NCBI GenBank assembly: GCA_030523275.1
Contig: JAUNIX010000005.1
Location: 1 to 64,000, forward strand
Reading direction: 5' to 3'
Source: Lachnospiraceae bacterium
Lineage (GTDB): Bacteria > Bacillota > Clostridia > Lachnospirales > Lachnospiraceae
Length of the DNA: 64,000 nt
Positions 18,193 to 27,779 of the stretch are shown piece by piece (positions within the stretch are counted from its first letter, which is position 1; the number at the start of each line of letters is the position of its first letter). Position numbers and translations under genes: made by a program. Below the pieces are notes generated by a model, which did not search any database, was not told the DNA's origin, and saw nothing but the letters and a program-made list of their open reading frames with translations.

Positions 18193-20876
18193 AAATACGA
18201 AAAAGAAAGATTTCGAATAATAACAAAATGGTGATTTGTCTCCTTGCGAAAGAAAGTTTTAAACATAACAGAGGAAGAAATATCATTCTGACTATGACTA
18301 CGGCATTAAGTATCATGGTCTTATGTACAATCTTTAGTCTTGCATTCGGCAAGATAGAAGCAGAATATTTTCAGTCAGCGAGAAGCAATGGCACTGTGGC
18401 AACCACTTTTCTTGAGCGAGGAACTATGGAGCAATATGAAGAAATTCGAATGTTAAAGTATATTGAGGCAGTAGGTAGGAAAAAGATAGCTGGCTCTTTT
18501 TTTCAGGACAATCAATATGTAGCCGAGATGGAAGTATTAGATGAAACAGCATGGAAAACAATGACTGTTCCGGCATATACCCATATCCAGGGGAAATATC
18601 CACAAAAAACGGGAGAAATGATGCTTTCTGTTCGTGGATTAGAGGAAATGGGAATTCAAAATCCCAAAATTGGGATGGAACTGTCTTTGAAAACTGCACT
18701 TTCAGAAACAAAGGTAAAAAAGTCACAAGTATTTTCTCTGTGTGGCTGGTATACAGATTATGTAGATCCTGCCCAGTCCCCTCCAATTGGATATGTAAGT
18801 GAAGAACAACTAGAGGAATGGGAAATGAGTCTGGATCAGCCAGATTTTCTTATGATTATGCAGAATCGTATGATCGATGAAGATAGTATGGAAGAACAAT
18901 TATATCAAGATATTCCAATGGTTGATCAAGCACAGCAGTTTTTAGTAGGAAATGATTACTTTTATTCTATTATGAATGATTTTACAGGCGGCTATCGGAT
19001 GGCAGCTTTTTGTGCTGTTTTCATTCTTGTCAGCGTATTCTTTCTGATCCAGAATATTTTTGGAATTTCGATTCAAAAGGAAATTCGGCAAAATGGACTT
19101 TTGGATGTCCTTGGCACGACACAACGTCAAATTCGGCAAATTTATTATCGACAGATATGGATGAACCTATTTTGGGGAACGCTAATCGGAATTCTTGCAT
19201 CTGTGATGATCGTATTATGGATTGTACCGCACATTCTTGGAAATTTATATTTGTATCATTATGGCAAATCAGCAGAGCTAATGGTATTTCAGCCACAAAT
19301 ATTGATAGCTGCAATTATTTTTACAATGCTGGTTACTCTTTTGGCAGCCTTTTGGCCAATTCATAAAGCAGTCGCATTAACGCCTTTGGAAGCCCTCCAT
19401 TATATTGGAACAACGAAAAAGTCTCGACGAAAGAAAAGAGTGGCGAAGAAGCAAAGAACGAAAAGAAGAATGGTTTCAGTCGAACTACTGTTTATGGCGT
19501 GGGAGAATCTGCTGCGATATCGAAATCGTTTTCTACTGACCATTTTTTCGATATTTCTAGGTATTACAACAGCACTTGGTTCGGTTGTGATTACAAAAGG
19601 AACGGATATTACCAATAAAATTGAGGCACGGAGTGACTTTGTGATTAGTGGCAAATCGCTTTTTTATGGTGACAGTACCGATCAATATGATTATGACGAA
19701 TTTTCGCCAATCAGTGAGAAGACAAAAGAAAAGTTATTGTCTGTTCCGGGAGTAAAAAAAGATAGTATAAAAATGGTAACTGGTGCCTATATGATAGTGG
19801 ACGATCGGGAAGCGTATATGGAGCCAATTTTAAAAGCAAATCAGATAGAAACTTATAGTATAAAGACAACATCCGAAGACACACAGCCTCAAGTGGTGAA
19901 TCTTGCAACTGTTCAGATTGTAAGTGACAGCTATATAAAAGAACTGGAACAGTATGTGAAGAAATATAATCTTAAAATTGATATGGACAGCCTGAAAAAT
20001 GGATCAGGTGTCATTTTTCTTCATTATCATCAGCTTTCTCCAACCTTGGTAAAAGAAGCGAATCAACTAGTCGGACAGCCTGTCACTTTTTGGAATTTAC
20101 CGGCACAATCCAAACTCCAGTTGATAGAAACTAAAGATGGCAAGCATATTTTGGATCATTTTCATTACGAAAAAATGCGACAAATGAAGATCAGTGGGTA
20201 TTTAGATATGAAGGCAAAGGAATTTCCAACTTTGAAAAAGACTGCATTTGGTTCTGGTATCCCTTATTTTTTCATCAGTGCAAAAGGATTTTCAAAACTG
20301 CAGACAAAAGAAAAAATATTCAATATGGAATTTGATGTGGAGAAAGAGAGAGAATCTTCGGCAAAAGCAGCAATTTTGAAAATTTTGCAGGAGAATAACC
20401 GACAGAAGAAAGGATTGGGAATGAATGTGCAAGTGAAGTCAGACGAATTATCGGATAAACAAAGTTTTATCATGGCAAATCGCATCATTACCGGGGCAAT
20501 TAGTATGGTACTGATTTTGATGGGGCTGATTAATTATTTCAATGTGATCATCACTGGAATGTTTGCACGGCAAAGAGAATTGGCAGTTATGGAAAGTGTG
20601 GGAATGACGGGAAAACAGATTAAAAGAATGTTGATTGCGGAGAGTGGCATTTATTTTGCTATTGTCGCAGGTCTTGTTCTCACGGTTGGAAGTGGAATTT
20701 TAAAATTACTGCATTTTTATATGGATTCTAAAATAGCATATTTTAAATTCGTTTATCCGTGGCAAGTGATGATCGTGATGTTTGTAATCCTGTTACTTCT
20801 TTGCATTGGTGTGCCATTATACTGGTATGGACGGATAGAGAAACAAAGTCTTACGCAGAGAATTCAGTTTATATAA
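18189..20876 (+). CDS. Large FtsX-like ABC permease with two FtsX regions
   Basis: An 895-residue permease. One N-terminal helix (about 33-55) is followed by an extracellular region of about 200 residues, an FtsX block of helices (about 265-400), a basic linker rich in K and R (about 408-430), another helix, a second extracellular region of about 300 residues, and a final FtsX block (about 765-885). This is a duplicated arrangement, larger than the BceB-like proteins here. It most likely exports or expels a peptide; substrate unknown. It follows its ATPase with a four-base overlap. Confidence 0.85.
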   Translation: MKIRKRKISNNNKMVICLLAKESFKHNRGRNIILTMTTALSIMVLCTIFSLAFGKIEAEYFQSARSNGTVATTFLERGTMEQYEEIRMLKYIEAVGRKKIAGSFFQDNQYVAEMEVLDETAWKTMTVPAYTHIQGKYPQKTGEMMLSVRGLEEMGIQNPKIGMELSLKTALSETKVKKSQVFSLCGWYTDYVDPAQSPPIGYVSEEQLEEWEMSLDQPDFLMIMQNRMIDEDSMEEQLYQDIPMVDQAQQFLVGNDYFYSIMNDFTGGYRMAAFCAVFILVSVFFLIQNIFGISIQKEIRQNGLLDVLGTTQRQIRQIYYRQIWMNLFWGTLIGILASVMIVLWIVPHILGNLYLYHYGKSAELMVFQPQILIAAIIFTMLVTLLAAFWPIHKAVALTPLEALHYIGTTKKSRRKKRVAKKQRTKRRMVSVELLFMAWENLLRYRNRFLLTIFSIFLGITTALGSVVITKGTDITNKIEARSDFVISGKSLFYGDSTDQYDYDEFSPISEKTKEKLLSVPGVKKDSIKMVTGAYMIVDDREAYMEPILKANQIETYSIKTTSEDTQPQVVNLATVQIVSDSYIKELEQYVKKYNLKIDMDSLKNGSGVIFLHYHQLSPTLVKEANQLVGQPVTFWNLPAQSKLQLIETKDGKHILDHFHYEKMRQMKISGYLDMKAKEFPTLKKTAFGSGIPYFFISAKGFSKLQTKEKIFNMEFDVEKERESSAKAAILKILQENNRQKKGLGMNVQVKSDELSDKQSFIMANRIITGAISMVLILMGLINYFNVIITGMFARQRELAVMESVGMTGKQIKRMLIAESGIYFAIVAGLVLTVGSGILKLLHFYMDSKIAYFKFVYPWQVMIVMFVILLLLCIGVPLYWYGRIEKQSLTQRIQFI

Positions 20877-20929
20877 AAATGAAAAATCTTGCGGAGGTAA
20901 TTTTACGCTATTACCAATTTATAATTACA

Positions 20930-20958
20930 TTGACAAAAATATTTATCAATTTTATAAT
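20930..20958 (+). promoter_or_regulatory. Consensus sigma-A promoter
   Basis: A perfect TTGACA (20930-20935) and a perfect TATAAT (20953-20958) are 17 bases apart, 45 bases before the zinc-ribbon gene at 21003. Confidence 0.85.
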
Positions 20959-21002
20959 AAAATTAATAAAAAATTAAGAATTATAAAGAATGGAGAAATA
21001 GT

Positions 21003-21695
21003 ATGTTTTGCATGATGTGCGGGAAAGAACTAAAGAGTGGCGCGAAGTTTTGCCAGTATTGTGGTTGTAAAGTCACGAACCCTGCAGGTGAAGAAATCAA
21101 AAAACAGATACAGACGAAATCAGTAGATAAAGAGCATGCAGTGTCAGGAGAAAAGATATTTCAAACTGGAAATGCAGGTATACAGACTGCAGGTACAATT
21201 GCACATCAGGGGCAAAAAGTTGTACATAGAGCCGTTAATATAAAATTGTTATCGATAATTGCGGTAGCTCTCGTTGCCATTTGCGTTATGTTGTATGTAA
21301 TGTTTTTTCAAGTAGGAAAACCAGAAGATACGATTGCAAAACTGGAAGGTGCGTTAAATGATATGAATCAGACAGAGGTTTTGGAATGTTTTGATGATCA
21401 GACACAAAGTCTATATTCTGGAACGATAAGTGTTGCTGGAAGTTTATCAGGACTGCCTATTTCAGGACTTGCAGATTTGGCAAATGGCTTAGGAGGTATT
21501 ATGGCAGGTTCCGGTTTAACACCTCAATATAAGCTAAATGTAACAAATGTGGAGTATAAAAGTTCGGATACTTGTGTGGTAACGGTAGATTTTCATATCT
21601 CTTTCCAGGGGCAGGAACAGTCAGAGACGCAAGATTTACCGATGAAAAAAGATGGACGACAGTGGGTTATCAGTATTTCTTCTCTTAATGGATAA
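21003..21695 (+). CDS. Zinc-ribbon membrane protein with extracytoplasmic domain
   Basis: A 230-residue protein. The N-terminal zinc ribbon has Cys3, Cys6, Cys17 and Cys20. A flexible Q/K-rich linker leads to a single membrane helix at about 79-102, and a C-terminal outside domain (about 108-230) resembles the cystatin-like DUF4878-type folds often found behind zinc ribbons. The function is not known. It has a consensus promoter of its own and ends in a terminator, so it is a single gene. Confidence 0.7.
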   Translation: MFCMMCGKELKSGAKFCQYCGCKVTNPAGEEIKKQIQTKSVDKEHAVSGEKIFQTGNAGIQTAGTIAHQGQKVVHRAVNIKLLSIIAVALVAICVMLYVMFFQVGKPEDTIAKLEGALNDMNQTEVLECFDDQTQSLYSGTISVAGSLSGLPISGLADLANGLGGIMAGSGLTPQYKLNVTNVEYKSSDTCVVTVDFHISFQGQEQSETQDLPMKKDGRQWVISISSLNG

Positions 21696-21716
21696 AGTGA
21701 ATCATACATAAATAAG

Positions 21717-21748
21717 AAAAACTTCTGATGTTTATTCAGGAGTTTTTT
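21717..21748 (+). terminator. Terminator after the zinc-ribbon gene
   Basis: AAAAACTTCTGA pairs with TCAGGAGTTTTT, including G-T pairs, and ends in a T-run. Confidence 0.8.
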
Positions 21749-21771
21749 ATTTGTTTTTGTGACGAATCAAA

Positions 21772-21800
21772 TTGACAAAAAATTATCAATAGGATAAAAT
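21772..21800 (+). promoter_or_regulatory. Promoter of the hydrogenase operon
   Basis: A perfect TTGACA (21772-21777) and TAAAAT (21795-21800) are 17 bases apart, 51 bases before hydC. Confidence 0.75.
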
Positions 21801-21851
21801 GAATACATATTGTTAAAAAATAAACAAAGGCACGATATGCATGGAGGGTTT

Positions 21852-22328
21852 ATGTTAGAAAAAAGTTATTATGATTGTGCGGACAGAATCATTGATCGGT
21901 ATGGCGCCAGGCAGGAAAAGCTGATTCCGATTATTGAGGATATTCAAAACGAGTATCGTTATTTGCCACCAGAATTATTGTCTTATGTAGCGGATCGGAT
22001 TGGCGTCACAGAGGCAAAGGCGTTTAGTGTTGCAACCTTTTATGAGAATTTTTCCTTTGATCCAAAAGGGAAATACGTGATTAAAGTATGTGATGGAACT
22101 GCTTGTCACGTAAGAAAGTCTCCGGGCATTTTAGAACGGTTATATTCAGAACTTGGACTTTCAAAGAATAAGTCGACAACCGATGACATGTTGTTTACCG
22201 TTGAAACCGTTTCCTGTCTTGGAGCATGTGGATTAGCACCAGTATTGACCGTGAATGATGTGGTACATCCATCCATGACACCAGACCAAGTATCAAAGTT
22301 AATCAGGAAGTTAAAGGAGGAGGCATGA
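21852..22328 (+). CDS. hydC: NADH-dependent [FeFe] hydrogenase subunit C (NuoE-like)
   Basis: A 158-residue thioredoxin-like [2Fe-2S] protein of the 24-kDa Complex I family. The four cluster cysteines are seen as CDGTACHV around residues 83-90 and CLGACGLAP near 121-129. In the trimeric hydrogenase it relays electrons between flavin and iron-sulfur centres. ATG 21852 is chosen for the GGAGGG site just upstream; an earlier in-frame start lacks one. The order hydC-hydB-hydA with almost no gaps marks the operon of the soluble NAD-linked, often electron-bifurcating, hydrogenase. Confidence 0.92.
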   Translation: MLEKSYYDCADRIIDRYGARQEKLIPIIEDIQNEYRYLPPELLSYVADRIGVTEAKAFSVATFYENFSFDPKGKYVIKVCDGTACHVRKSPGILERLYSELGLSKNKSTTDDMLFTVETVSCLGACGLAPVLTVNDVVHPSMTPDQVSKLIRKLKEEA

Positions 22329-22329
22329 G

Positions 22330-24231
22330 ATGGGTATGATAAAAGATCGTGAAGCTCTTTTAAAACTTCAGGGTGAGGCAAAAGAGAAAATTAAGGCGGA
22401 GACATGTAGGATTCTTATTTGTGCCGGCACAGGCTGTCTGGCAGGAGGATCTGGCGAGATTTATGAAAAAATGTGTGAGTTGACATCTGGAAATAAAGAT
22501 GTCGAAGTAGAATTTGGAGCGGAAATTGCACATAAAGACGGAACGTGCCCAGGTGCAGGGGTTGCGGTTCGAAAAAGTGGATGTCATGGTTTCTGTGAAA
22601 TGGGACCATTGATGCGAATCGAACCAATGGGAATTCTTTATACGAAAGTGTCTCCCGATGATTGCGAGGCAATCTATCACAAAACAATTCAAAATGGTGA
22701 GGTGATTCATCGTCTTCTATTTGAACAGGATGGCATTGAATATCAAAAACAGGAAGAAATTCCATTTTATAAGAAACAGACCCGTTTGGTTTTAGAAAAC
22801 TGTGGACATATTGATGCCGAACATATCGAAGAGGCAATTGCAGTTGGTGGTTATCAGGCATTTGCCAAAGCTTTATTTACGATGACACCAGAAGAAGTTG
22901 TAGATGAAATATCAGAATCAAATCTTCGTGGCCGTGGCGGCGGTGGATTTACAACTGGCTATAAATGGTCACAAGTGGCGAAACAAAAAGAAAAAATTCG
23001 TTATATTGTCTGTAATGGTGACGAAGGTGACCCAGGTGCGTTTATGGATCGAAGCATTATGGAAGGGGATCCTCACAAGATGATCGAGGGTATGTTGATC
23101 GCTGCTTATGCGGTATCCGCTCAGGAAGGTTATATTTATGTGCGAGCAGAGTATCCACTAGCCATCAACAGACTTCGAATCGCAATTGCACAGGCAGAAG
23201 AAAAAGGATTGCTGGGAGATCACATTCTAGGAACAGATTTTTCATTCCAGTTACATATTAACCGTGGCGCGGGCGCATTCGTCTGCGGAGAGGGAAGTGC
23301 CTTGACTGCTTCGATTGAAGGAAACCGAGGTTTTCCGCGTGTCAAACCACCTCGTACGGTAGAACAGGGATTGTTTGCAAAACCAACTGTATTAAATAAT
23401 GTAGAAACATATGCCAATGTACCAATGATTATTGAACGCGGTGCGGCCTGGTATAAGACAATTGGACCGGAAAACAGTCCGGGAACAAAAGCATTTGCCC
23501 TGACTGGTTCGGTAAAACACACAGGACTCATTGAGGTTCCGATGGGAACGACTCTTAGAGAGGTTATTTTTGATATTGGCGGTGGCATTAAGGGAGACGC
23601 AGAATTTAAAGGTGTTCAGATTGGTGGTCCATCTGGCGGATGTTTGATTACGCCACATTTGGATGTCAGCCTTGATTTTGATTCCTTAAAGAAAATGGGG
23701 GCGATGATCGGTTCCGGCGGACTGGTTGTCATGGATAGCAATACTTGTATGGTAGAAGTTGCACGTTTCTTTATGAATTTTACGCAGAATGAAAGTTGTG
23801 GAAAATGTGTTCCTTGCCGTGAAGGTACAAAACGTATGTTAGAAATTTTGGAACGGATTGTTGATGGCAAAGGAAAAGTAGAAGATTTGGATCTGTTAGA
23901 GGAACTTGCAGTTACGATTACGGATACGGCATTATGCGGTCTTGGCAAGAGTGCAGCTTTGCCAGTTCTTAGTACTCTGCGTCTGTTTAAAGACGAATAT
24001 ATGGAACACGTGGTAGATAAAAAATGTCGTGCCCATAACTGTACGGCGATGAAACGCTTTATCATCAGTCCGGAACTTTGCAAAGGTTGTTCCAAATGTG
24101 CCCGAAATTGCCCAGTGGGTGCGATCAGCGGTAAGATTCGTGAATCCTTTGAAATTGACACGGATAAATGTATTAAATGTGGTGCCTGTGAAGATGCATG
24201 TGCATTCCATGCCATTCATGTAGAAGGATAG
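22330..24231 (+). CDS. hydB: NADH-dependent [FeFe] hydrogenase subunit B (NuoF-like)
   Basis: A 633-residue flavoprotein that exchanges electrons with NAD(H). In order: an N-terminal thioredoxin-like ferredoxin region (about 1-125) with CAGTGC and GCHGFCEMGP cysteines, the NuoF core with the GRGGGGFTTGYKW glycine loop near residue 198 and CNGDEGDPGAF for FMN/NADH, the cluster motif SCGKCVPC near 490, and a C-terminal two-[4Fe-4S] ferredoxin (CKGCSKCARNCP and CIKCGACEDAC). The extra ferredoxin domains are normal for HydB as opposed to NuoF. It starts one base after hydC with AGGAGGAG inside the hydC end. Confidence 0.93.
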   Translation: MGMIKDREALLKLQGEAKEKIKAETCRILICAGTGCLAGGSGEIYEKMCELTSGNKDVEVEFGAEIAHKDGTCPGAGVAVRKSGCHGFCEMGPLMRIEPMGILYTKVSPDDCEAIYHKTIQNGEVIHRLLFEQDGIEYQKQEEIPFYKKQTRLVLENCGHIDAEHIEEAIAVGGYQAFAKALFTMTPEEVVDEISESNLRGRGGGGFTTGYKWSQVAKQKEKIRYIVCNGDEGDPGAFMDRSIMEGDPHKMIEGMLIAAYAVSAQEGYIYVRAEYPLAINRLRIAIAQAEEKGLLGDHILGTDFSFQLHINRGAGAFVCGEGSALTASIEGNRGFPRVKPPRTVEQGLFAKPTVLNNVETYANVPMIIERGAAWYKTIGPENSPGTKAFALTGSVKHTGLIEVPMGTTLREVIFDIGGGIKGDAEFKGVQIGGPSGGCLITPHLDVSLDFDSLKKMGAMIGSGGLVVMDSNTCMVEVARFFMNFTQNESCGKCVPCREGTKRMLEILERIVDGKGKVEDLDLLEELAVTITDTALCGLGKSAALPVLSTLRLFKDEYMEHVVDKKCRAHNCTAMKRFIISPELCKGCSKCARNCPVGAISGKIRESFEIDTDKCIKCGACEDACAFHAIHVEG

Positions 24232-24242
24232 GAGGAAAGAAG

Positions 24243-25925
24243 ATGAAATATTTGACTGTAAATAATCGAAAGATTGCATTTGATGATGAGAAAAATCTGC
24301 TTTCTGTTATCCGAAAAGCAGGAATCAACCTGCCAACGTTTTGTTATCATTCGGAATTATCGACTTATGGCGCATGTCGCTTATGTGTTGTCGAAGATGA
24401 CCGTGGAAGGATATTTGCCTCTTGTTCGGAAGTGCCAAGAGATGGCATGGTCATTTATACAAACACGCCGAAATTACAACATCACAGAAAAATGATTTTA
24501 GAGCTTTTATTATCTTCTCATTGCCGGGAATGTACGACTTGTCATACCAATGGGGAGTGTCAACTGCAGAAATTAGCACAACAATTGGGCGTTAGTTATA
24601 TTCGTTTTCAGAATACAAAGGAACAGGTTCCGATTGATGAATCATCAGATTGCATTGTTATTGATGCGAATAAATGTATTCTCTGTGGAGACTGTGTTCG
24701 TACCTGTGATGAAATACAGGGAATGGGAATTTTAGACTTTGCTTATCGTGGTTCGAGCATGAGAGTTATGCCTGCATTTAATCGCAAAATGTCGGAAACG
24801 GCCTGTGTTGGATGTGGGCAGTGCCGGGTTGCATGTCCTACCGGAGCGATTACGATCAAACAAAATTTCCGTCAGGTATGGGAGGCAATCGCAGATCCGA
24901 ATATCCGTGTCGTTGCACAAGTGGCACCGGCGGTTCGTGTAGCAATCGGTGATAAATTTGGCATTCCAAAAGGAAAGAACTCTGCCGGACGCCTAGCGGC
25001 AGCTCTGCGAAGAATCGGTTTTGATGAGATTTATGATACAAACTTTGGGGCGGATTTAACCGTTATTGAAGAATCAAAAGAATTTGTAGAACGTCTGACA
25101 AAAGGAGAAAATCTTCCGCTTTTTACTTCCTGCTGTCCTGCGTGGGTAAAATTCTGTGAGGAAAAATATCCAAACTTTGTCAAACATATTTCTACGTGTA
25201 GATCGCCACAGCAGATGTTTGGTGCGATTATAAAGGAAGAAGCGCGCGAGAAGAAAGATGATCAAAGAAAGACGATGGTTATTTCCATTATGCCTTGTAC
25301 GGCGAAAAAAGCGGAAATTTTAAGACCAGAGCATTTTACAGATGGCGAGCAAAATATTGATTATGTTCTTACGACAGCAGAAGTGACACGTATGATCAAA
25401 GAGGCTGGAATCGATTTGGCAGAAATGCCTTCGGAAGCTTTTGATATGCCATTTGGTCTGGCTTCTGGAGCCGGAGCGATTTTTGGTGTCACCGGTGGCG
25501 TCACCGAGGCTGTGATTCGTAATCTGGTAGGAAGTAATCGTATGGAAGATCTGGAAGCTATTTCTTTTACCGGCGTTCGCGGATTACATGGAACAAAGGA
25601 AGCTGTAATCGACTATCTAGGACGAGAAGTTCGTATTGCCATTGTCAATGGCCTTCATAATGCGGATGTTCTTTTAAAGAAAATAGAAAGTGGCGAAGCG
25701 CAATATGACTTTGTAGAGGTGATGGCCTGCAAACGAGGATGCATTTCCGGTGGAGGTCAGCCGGTTCCGATTGGTCCAAGAACAAAGCAAGCACGTTTTG
25801 ATGGTATTTATAATATTGACCGCGCTGCACAGATGAAACTTTCTAGTGAAAATCCAATCGTGCAGACAGCATATGCAGGTATTCTAAAAGGAAAAGAACA
25901 TAAGCTGCTTCATAATGAAAAATAA
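24243..25925 (+). CDS. hydA: NADH-dependent [FeFe] hydrogenase catalytic subunit A
   Basis: A 560-residue cytoplasmic hydrogenase that makes or uses H2. The N-terminal [2Fe-2S] ferredoxin has CYHSEL and CRLC, next a His-ligated cluster region (HCRECTTCH), then CILCGDCVRTCD and CVGCGQCRVACP for two [4Fe-4S] clusters. The H-cluster signatures are TSCCPAW (L1), MPCTAKKAE (L2) and MACKRGCISGGGQP (L3). ATG 24243 follows AGGAGGAAAG; the earlier in-frame start would overlap hydB by 33 bases. With HydB and HydC it probably oxidises NADH plus reduced ferredoxin during fermentation. Maturases HydE, F and G are not in this window. Confidence 0.95.
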   Translation: MKYLTVNNRKIAFDDEKNLLSVIRKAGINLPTFCYHSELSTYGACRLCVVEDDRGRIFASCSEVPRDGMVIYTNTPKLQHHRKMILELLLSSHCRECTTCHTNGECQLQKLAQQLGVSYIRFQNTKEQVPIDESSDCIVIDANKCILCGDCVRTCDEIQGMGILDFAYRGSSMRVMPAFNRKMSETACVGCGQCRVACPTGAITIKQNFRQVWEAIADPNIRVVAQVAPAVRVAIGDKFGIPKGKNSAGRLAAALRRIGFDEIYDTNFGADLTVIEESKEFVERLTKGENLPLFTSCCPAWVKFCEEKYPNFVKHISTCRSPQQMFGAIIKEEAREKKDDQRKTMVISIMPCTAKKAEILRPEHFTDGEQNIDYVLTTAEVTRMIKEAGIDLAEMPSEAFDMPFGLASGAGAIFGVTGGVTEAVIRNLVGSNRMEDLEAISFTGVRGLHGTKEAVIDYLGREVRIAIVNGLHNADVLLKKIESGEAQYDFVEVMACKRGCISGGGQPVPIGPRTKQARFDGIYNIDRAAQMKLSSENPIVQTAYAGILKGKEHKLLHNEK

Positions 25926-25939
25926 TAGTGGTTAATCAT

Positions 25940-25970
25940 AACGCTGGTACTGATTGGTGCCAGCGTTATT
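25940..25970 (+). terminator. Terminator of the hyd operon
   Basis: AACGCTGG pairs with CCAGCGTT, extended by AC/GT inside, and is followed by a weak T-rich tail 15 bases after the hydA stop. Confidence 0.7.
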
Positions 25971-26039
25971 TCATATCGTTCATTTTATGCTATAATGATA
26001 AGAAGGATATCCGAAAATATTACAGCCAGATAAGAAAAG

Positions 26040-27722
26040 ATGGATTGGAGAAATTTATTTCAAGCACACATTTTAGACAGAGGATATCATTATTATTGTG
26101 AACATGCTGTAGAAGATGTGGAGCTTGGGGATAATATCATGTGGGCAACGGTTTATGGCACTCAGGACTACGAAGTGGAAATTCGTTTTAAACAAAATGA
26201 AGTGATTGATATGGATTGTTCATGTCCCTATGCGGAGAGTGGAAATAATTGCAAGCATATGGCAGCCGTGTTATATGAATGGGAAGATATAAAAGAAGAA
26301 AATCAAACAGAAGATATACAATTTTCCAGCACAAATGATTCCTTCCAAAGAGGCAATGACAAGGAACAGTTGATTAAGGAAACCATTGCATCTGCCGATG
26401 AAACAATCGTGCGAACATTTTTGCAATCGCTCTTGTTAGATGATGAGAAACTGTGGATGCGGTTTAAAAGTATTTTGCAGCCAGAAATTTCAGAAGATGA
26501 TTTGAAATTTTATAAACGTCAGGTCGATGCAATTGAAGAAAAGTATCTGGGTCGGGATTATTTTATCAATTACTATGAGGCGATGCATTTTATTGATGAG
26601 ATATATGATATTTTAGATCAAGATGTCTGTGGGATGATGGAGGATGGTAATTATAAAATGGCCTTTGAGTTGATAAATTATATTTTTATCATGATAGGAG
26701 AGGTCGAGATGGATGATTCAGATGGCGGTATCAGTATCATCGCTGCTCGATGCTGTGATTTGTGGTATGAAATACTAGATCAGGTTTATGGAGAAGATAA
26801 AAGTAAAATGCTTCGCTGGTTTCTTGCTCAGTTTGATAGTTCCATGCCTGACTATATGCAAGAGTATATAGAGAACGTCATTATGGAGGATTTCCTTGAA
26901 AAAGAGTTTTTAGAAGAAAAACTTCAATTTACGGATAAAATGGTGAAAAAAGCGAGCAAAAAAAAAGATTCGTGGTACAGAGAATATTATGTTGGCAATT
27001 GGGCATTCAGGCATTTGGCATTGATGGAACAAAATAAGTCTAGTTGGAATGAAAAAGAGAAGTATTGTAAACAGTATTGGCAAGCGTCTGCAGTGCGAAA
27101 ATATTACATAGATCAGTGTATTCAACAGAAGAAATATGATCTTGCACTGGAAGTGTTGAAAGCAAGTATCGAGATAGATGCAGATTATAGAGGACTGGTG
27201 AAAGAACATCATATTAAAATGAAGGAAATTTATCAGACAAAAGGGGATGTAGAAAAATATCAGGAGCAGTTGTGGGAATTAGTTTTAAAATATACGACTG
27301 GAGACTTAATGATTTTTCGTGAGTTAAAATCCCAATATCCAGAAGAAGAATGGAATATCGTTCGTGAAAAAATCTTTTCTAAACTACCGTTGCAAACCAA
27401 TGTTCAACTTTATAAAGAAGAAAAGTTATATGACAGGCTCATGGAAGCAGTACAGGAAAGTGGTGGATTGTGGTTATTACAACAATACGAATCTGAACTG
27501 AAAAAGTTATACCCGGATGCAGTATTGAAAAAGTATGAAGATGAATTAAATAACATGGCAAGACTTTCCTCCGATCGAAAACGCTACAAACAATATGTGT
27601 CGCTTTTACGAAGGATGAAAAAAATAAAAGGTGGAACAAAAGTAGTGGAACGGATGGTAAGTGAATGGAGGATTCTTTACAAGAGACGTCCAGCGATGAT
27701 GGATGAGTTGAGTAAATTGTGA
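26040..27722 (+). CDS. SWIM zinc-finger protein with long helical tail
   Basis: A 560-residue protein. Near the N-terminus Cys60, Cys62, Cys71 and His73 form CxCx8CxH, the SWIM zinc finger, which binds nucleic acid or protein. The remaining 480 residues are mostly helical, rich in E, K, Y and W, and look like a repeat solenoid. Relatives often sit beside SNF2-type helicases; none is adjacent here, so it is an orphan. A promoter with TATAAT near 25990 lies between it and the hyd terminator. Function unknown; a role in DNA transactions is only suggested by the finger. Confidence 0.7.
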   Translation: MDWRNLFQAHILDRGYHYYCEHAVEDVELGDNIMWATVYGTQDYEVEIRFKQNEVIDMDCSCPYAESGNNCKHMAAVLYEWEDIKEENQTEDIQFSSTNDSFQRGNDKEQLIKETIASADETIVRTFLQSLLLDDEKLWMRFKSILQPEISEDDLKFYKRQVDAIEEKYLGRDYFINYYEAMHFIDEIYDILDQDVCGMMEDGNYKMAFELINYIFIMIGEVEMDDSDGGISIIAARCCDLWYEILDQVYGEDKSKMLRWFLAQFDSSMPDYMQEYIENVIMEDFLEKEFLEEKLQFTDKMVKKASKKKDSWYREYYVGNWAFRHLALMEQNKSSWNEKEKYCKQYWQASAVRKYYIDQCIQQKKYDLALEVLKASIEIDADYRGLVKEHHIKMKEIYQTKGDVEKYQEQLWELVLKYTTGDLMIFRELKSQYPEEEWNIVREKIFSKLPLQTNVQLYKEEKLYDRLMEAVQESGGLWLLQQYESELKKLYPDAVLKKYEDELNNMARLSSDRKRYKQYVSLLRRMKKIKGGTKVVERMVSEWRILYKRRPAMMDELSKL

Positions 27723-27779
27723 TGGAAATGAACATATAGTATCTATATACATTTGGATATCATTGAAAGGGAATTCATA

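Noticed and set aside
23616..24215. 199-codon open frame on the minus strand
   Set aside because: It lies wholly inside hydB, lacks a ribosome binding site and its product is rich in S, H and P with no known motif; it is a shadow of the plus-strand gene.
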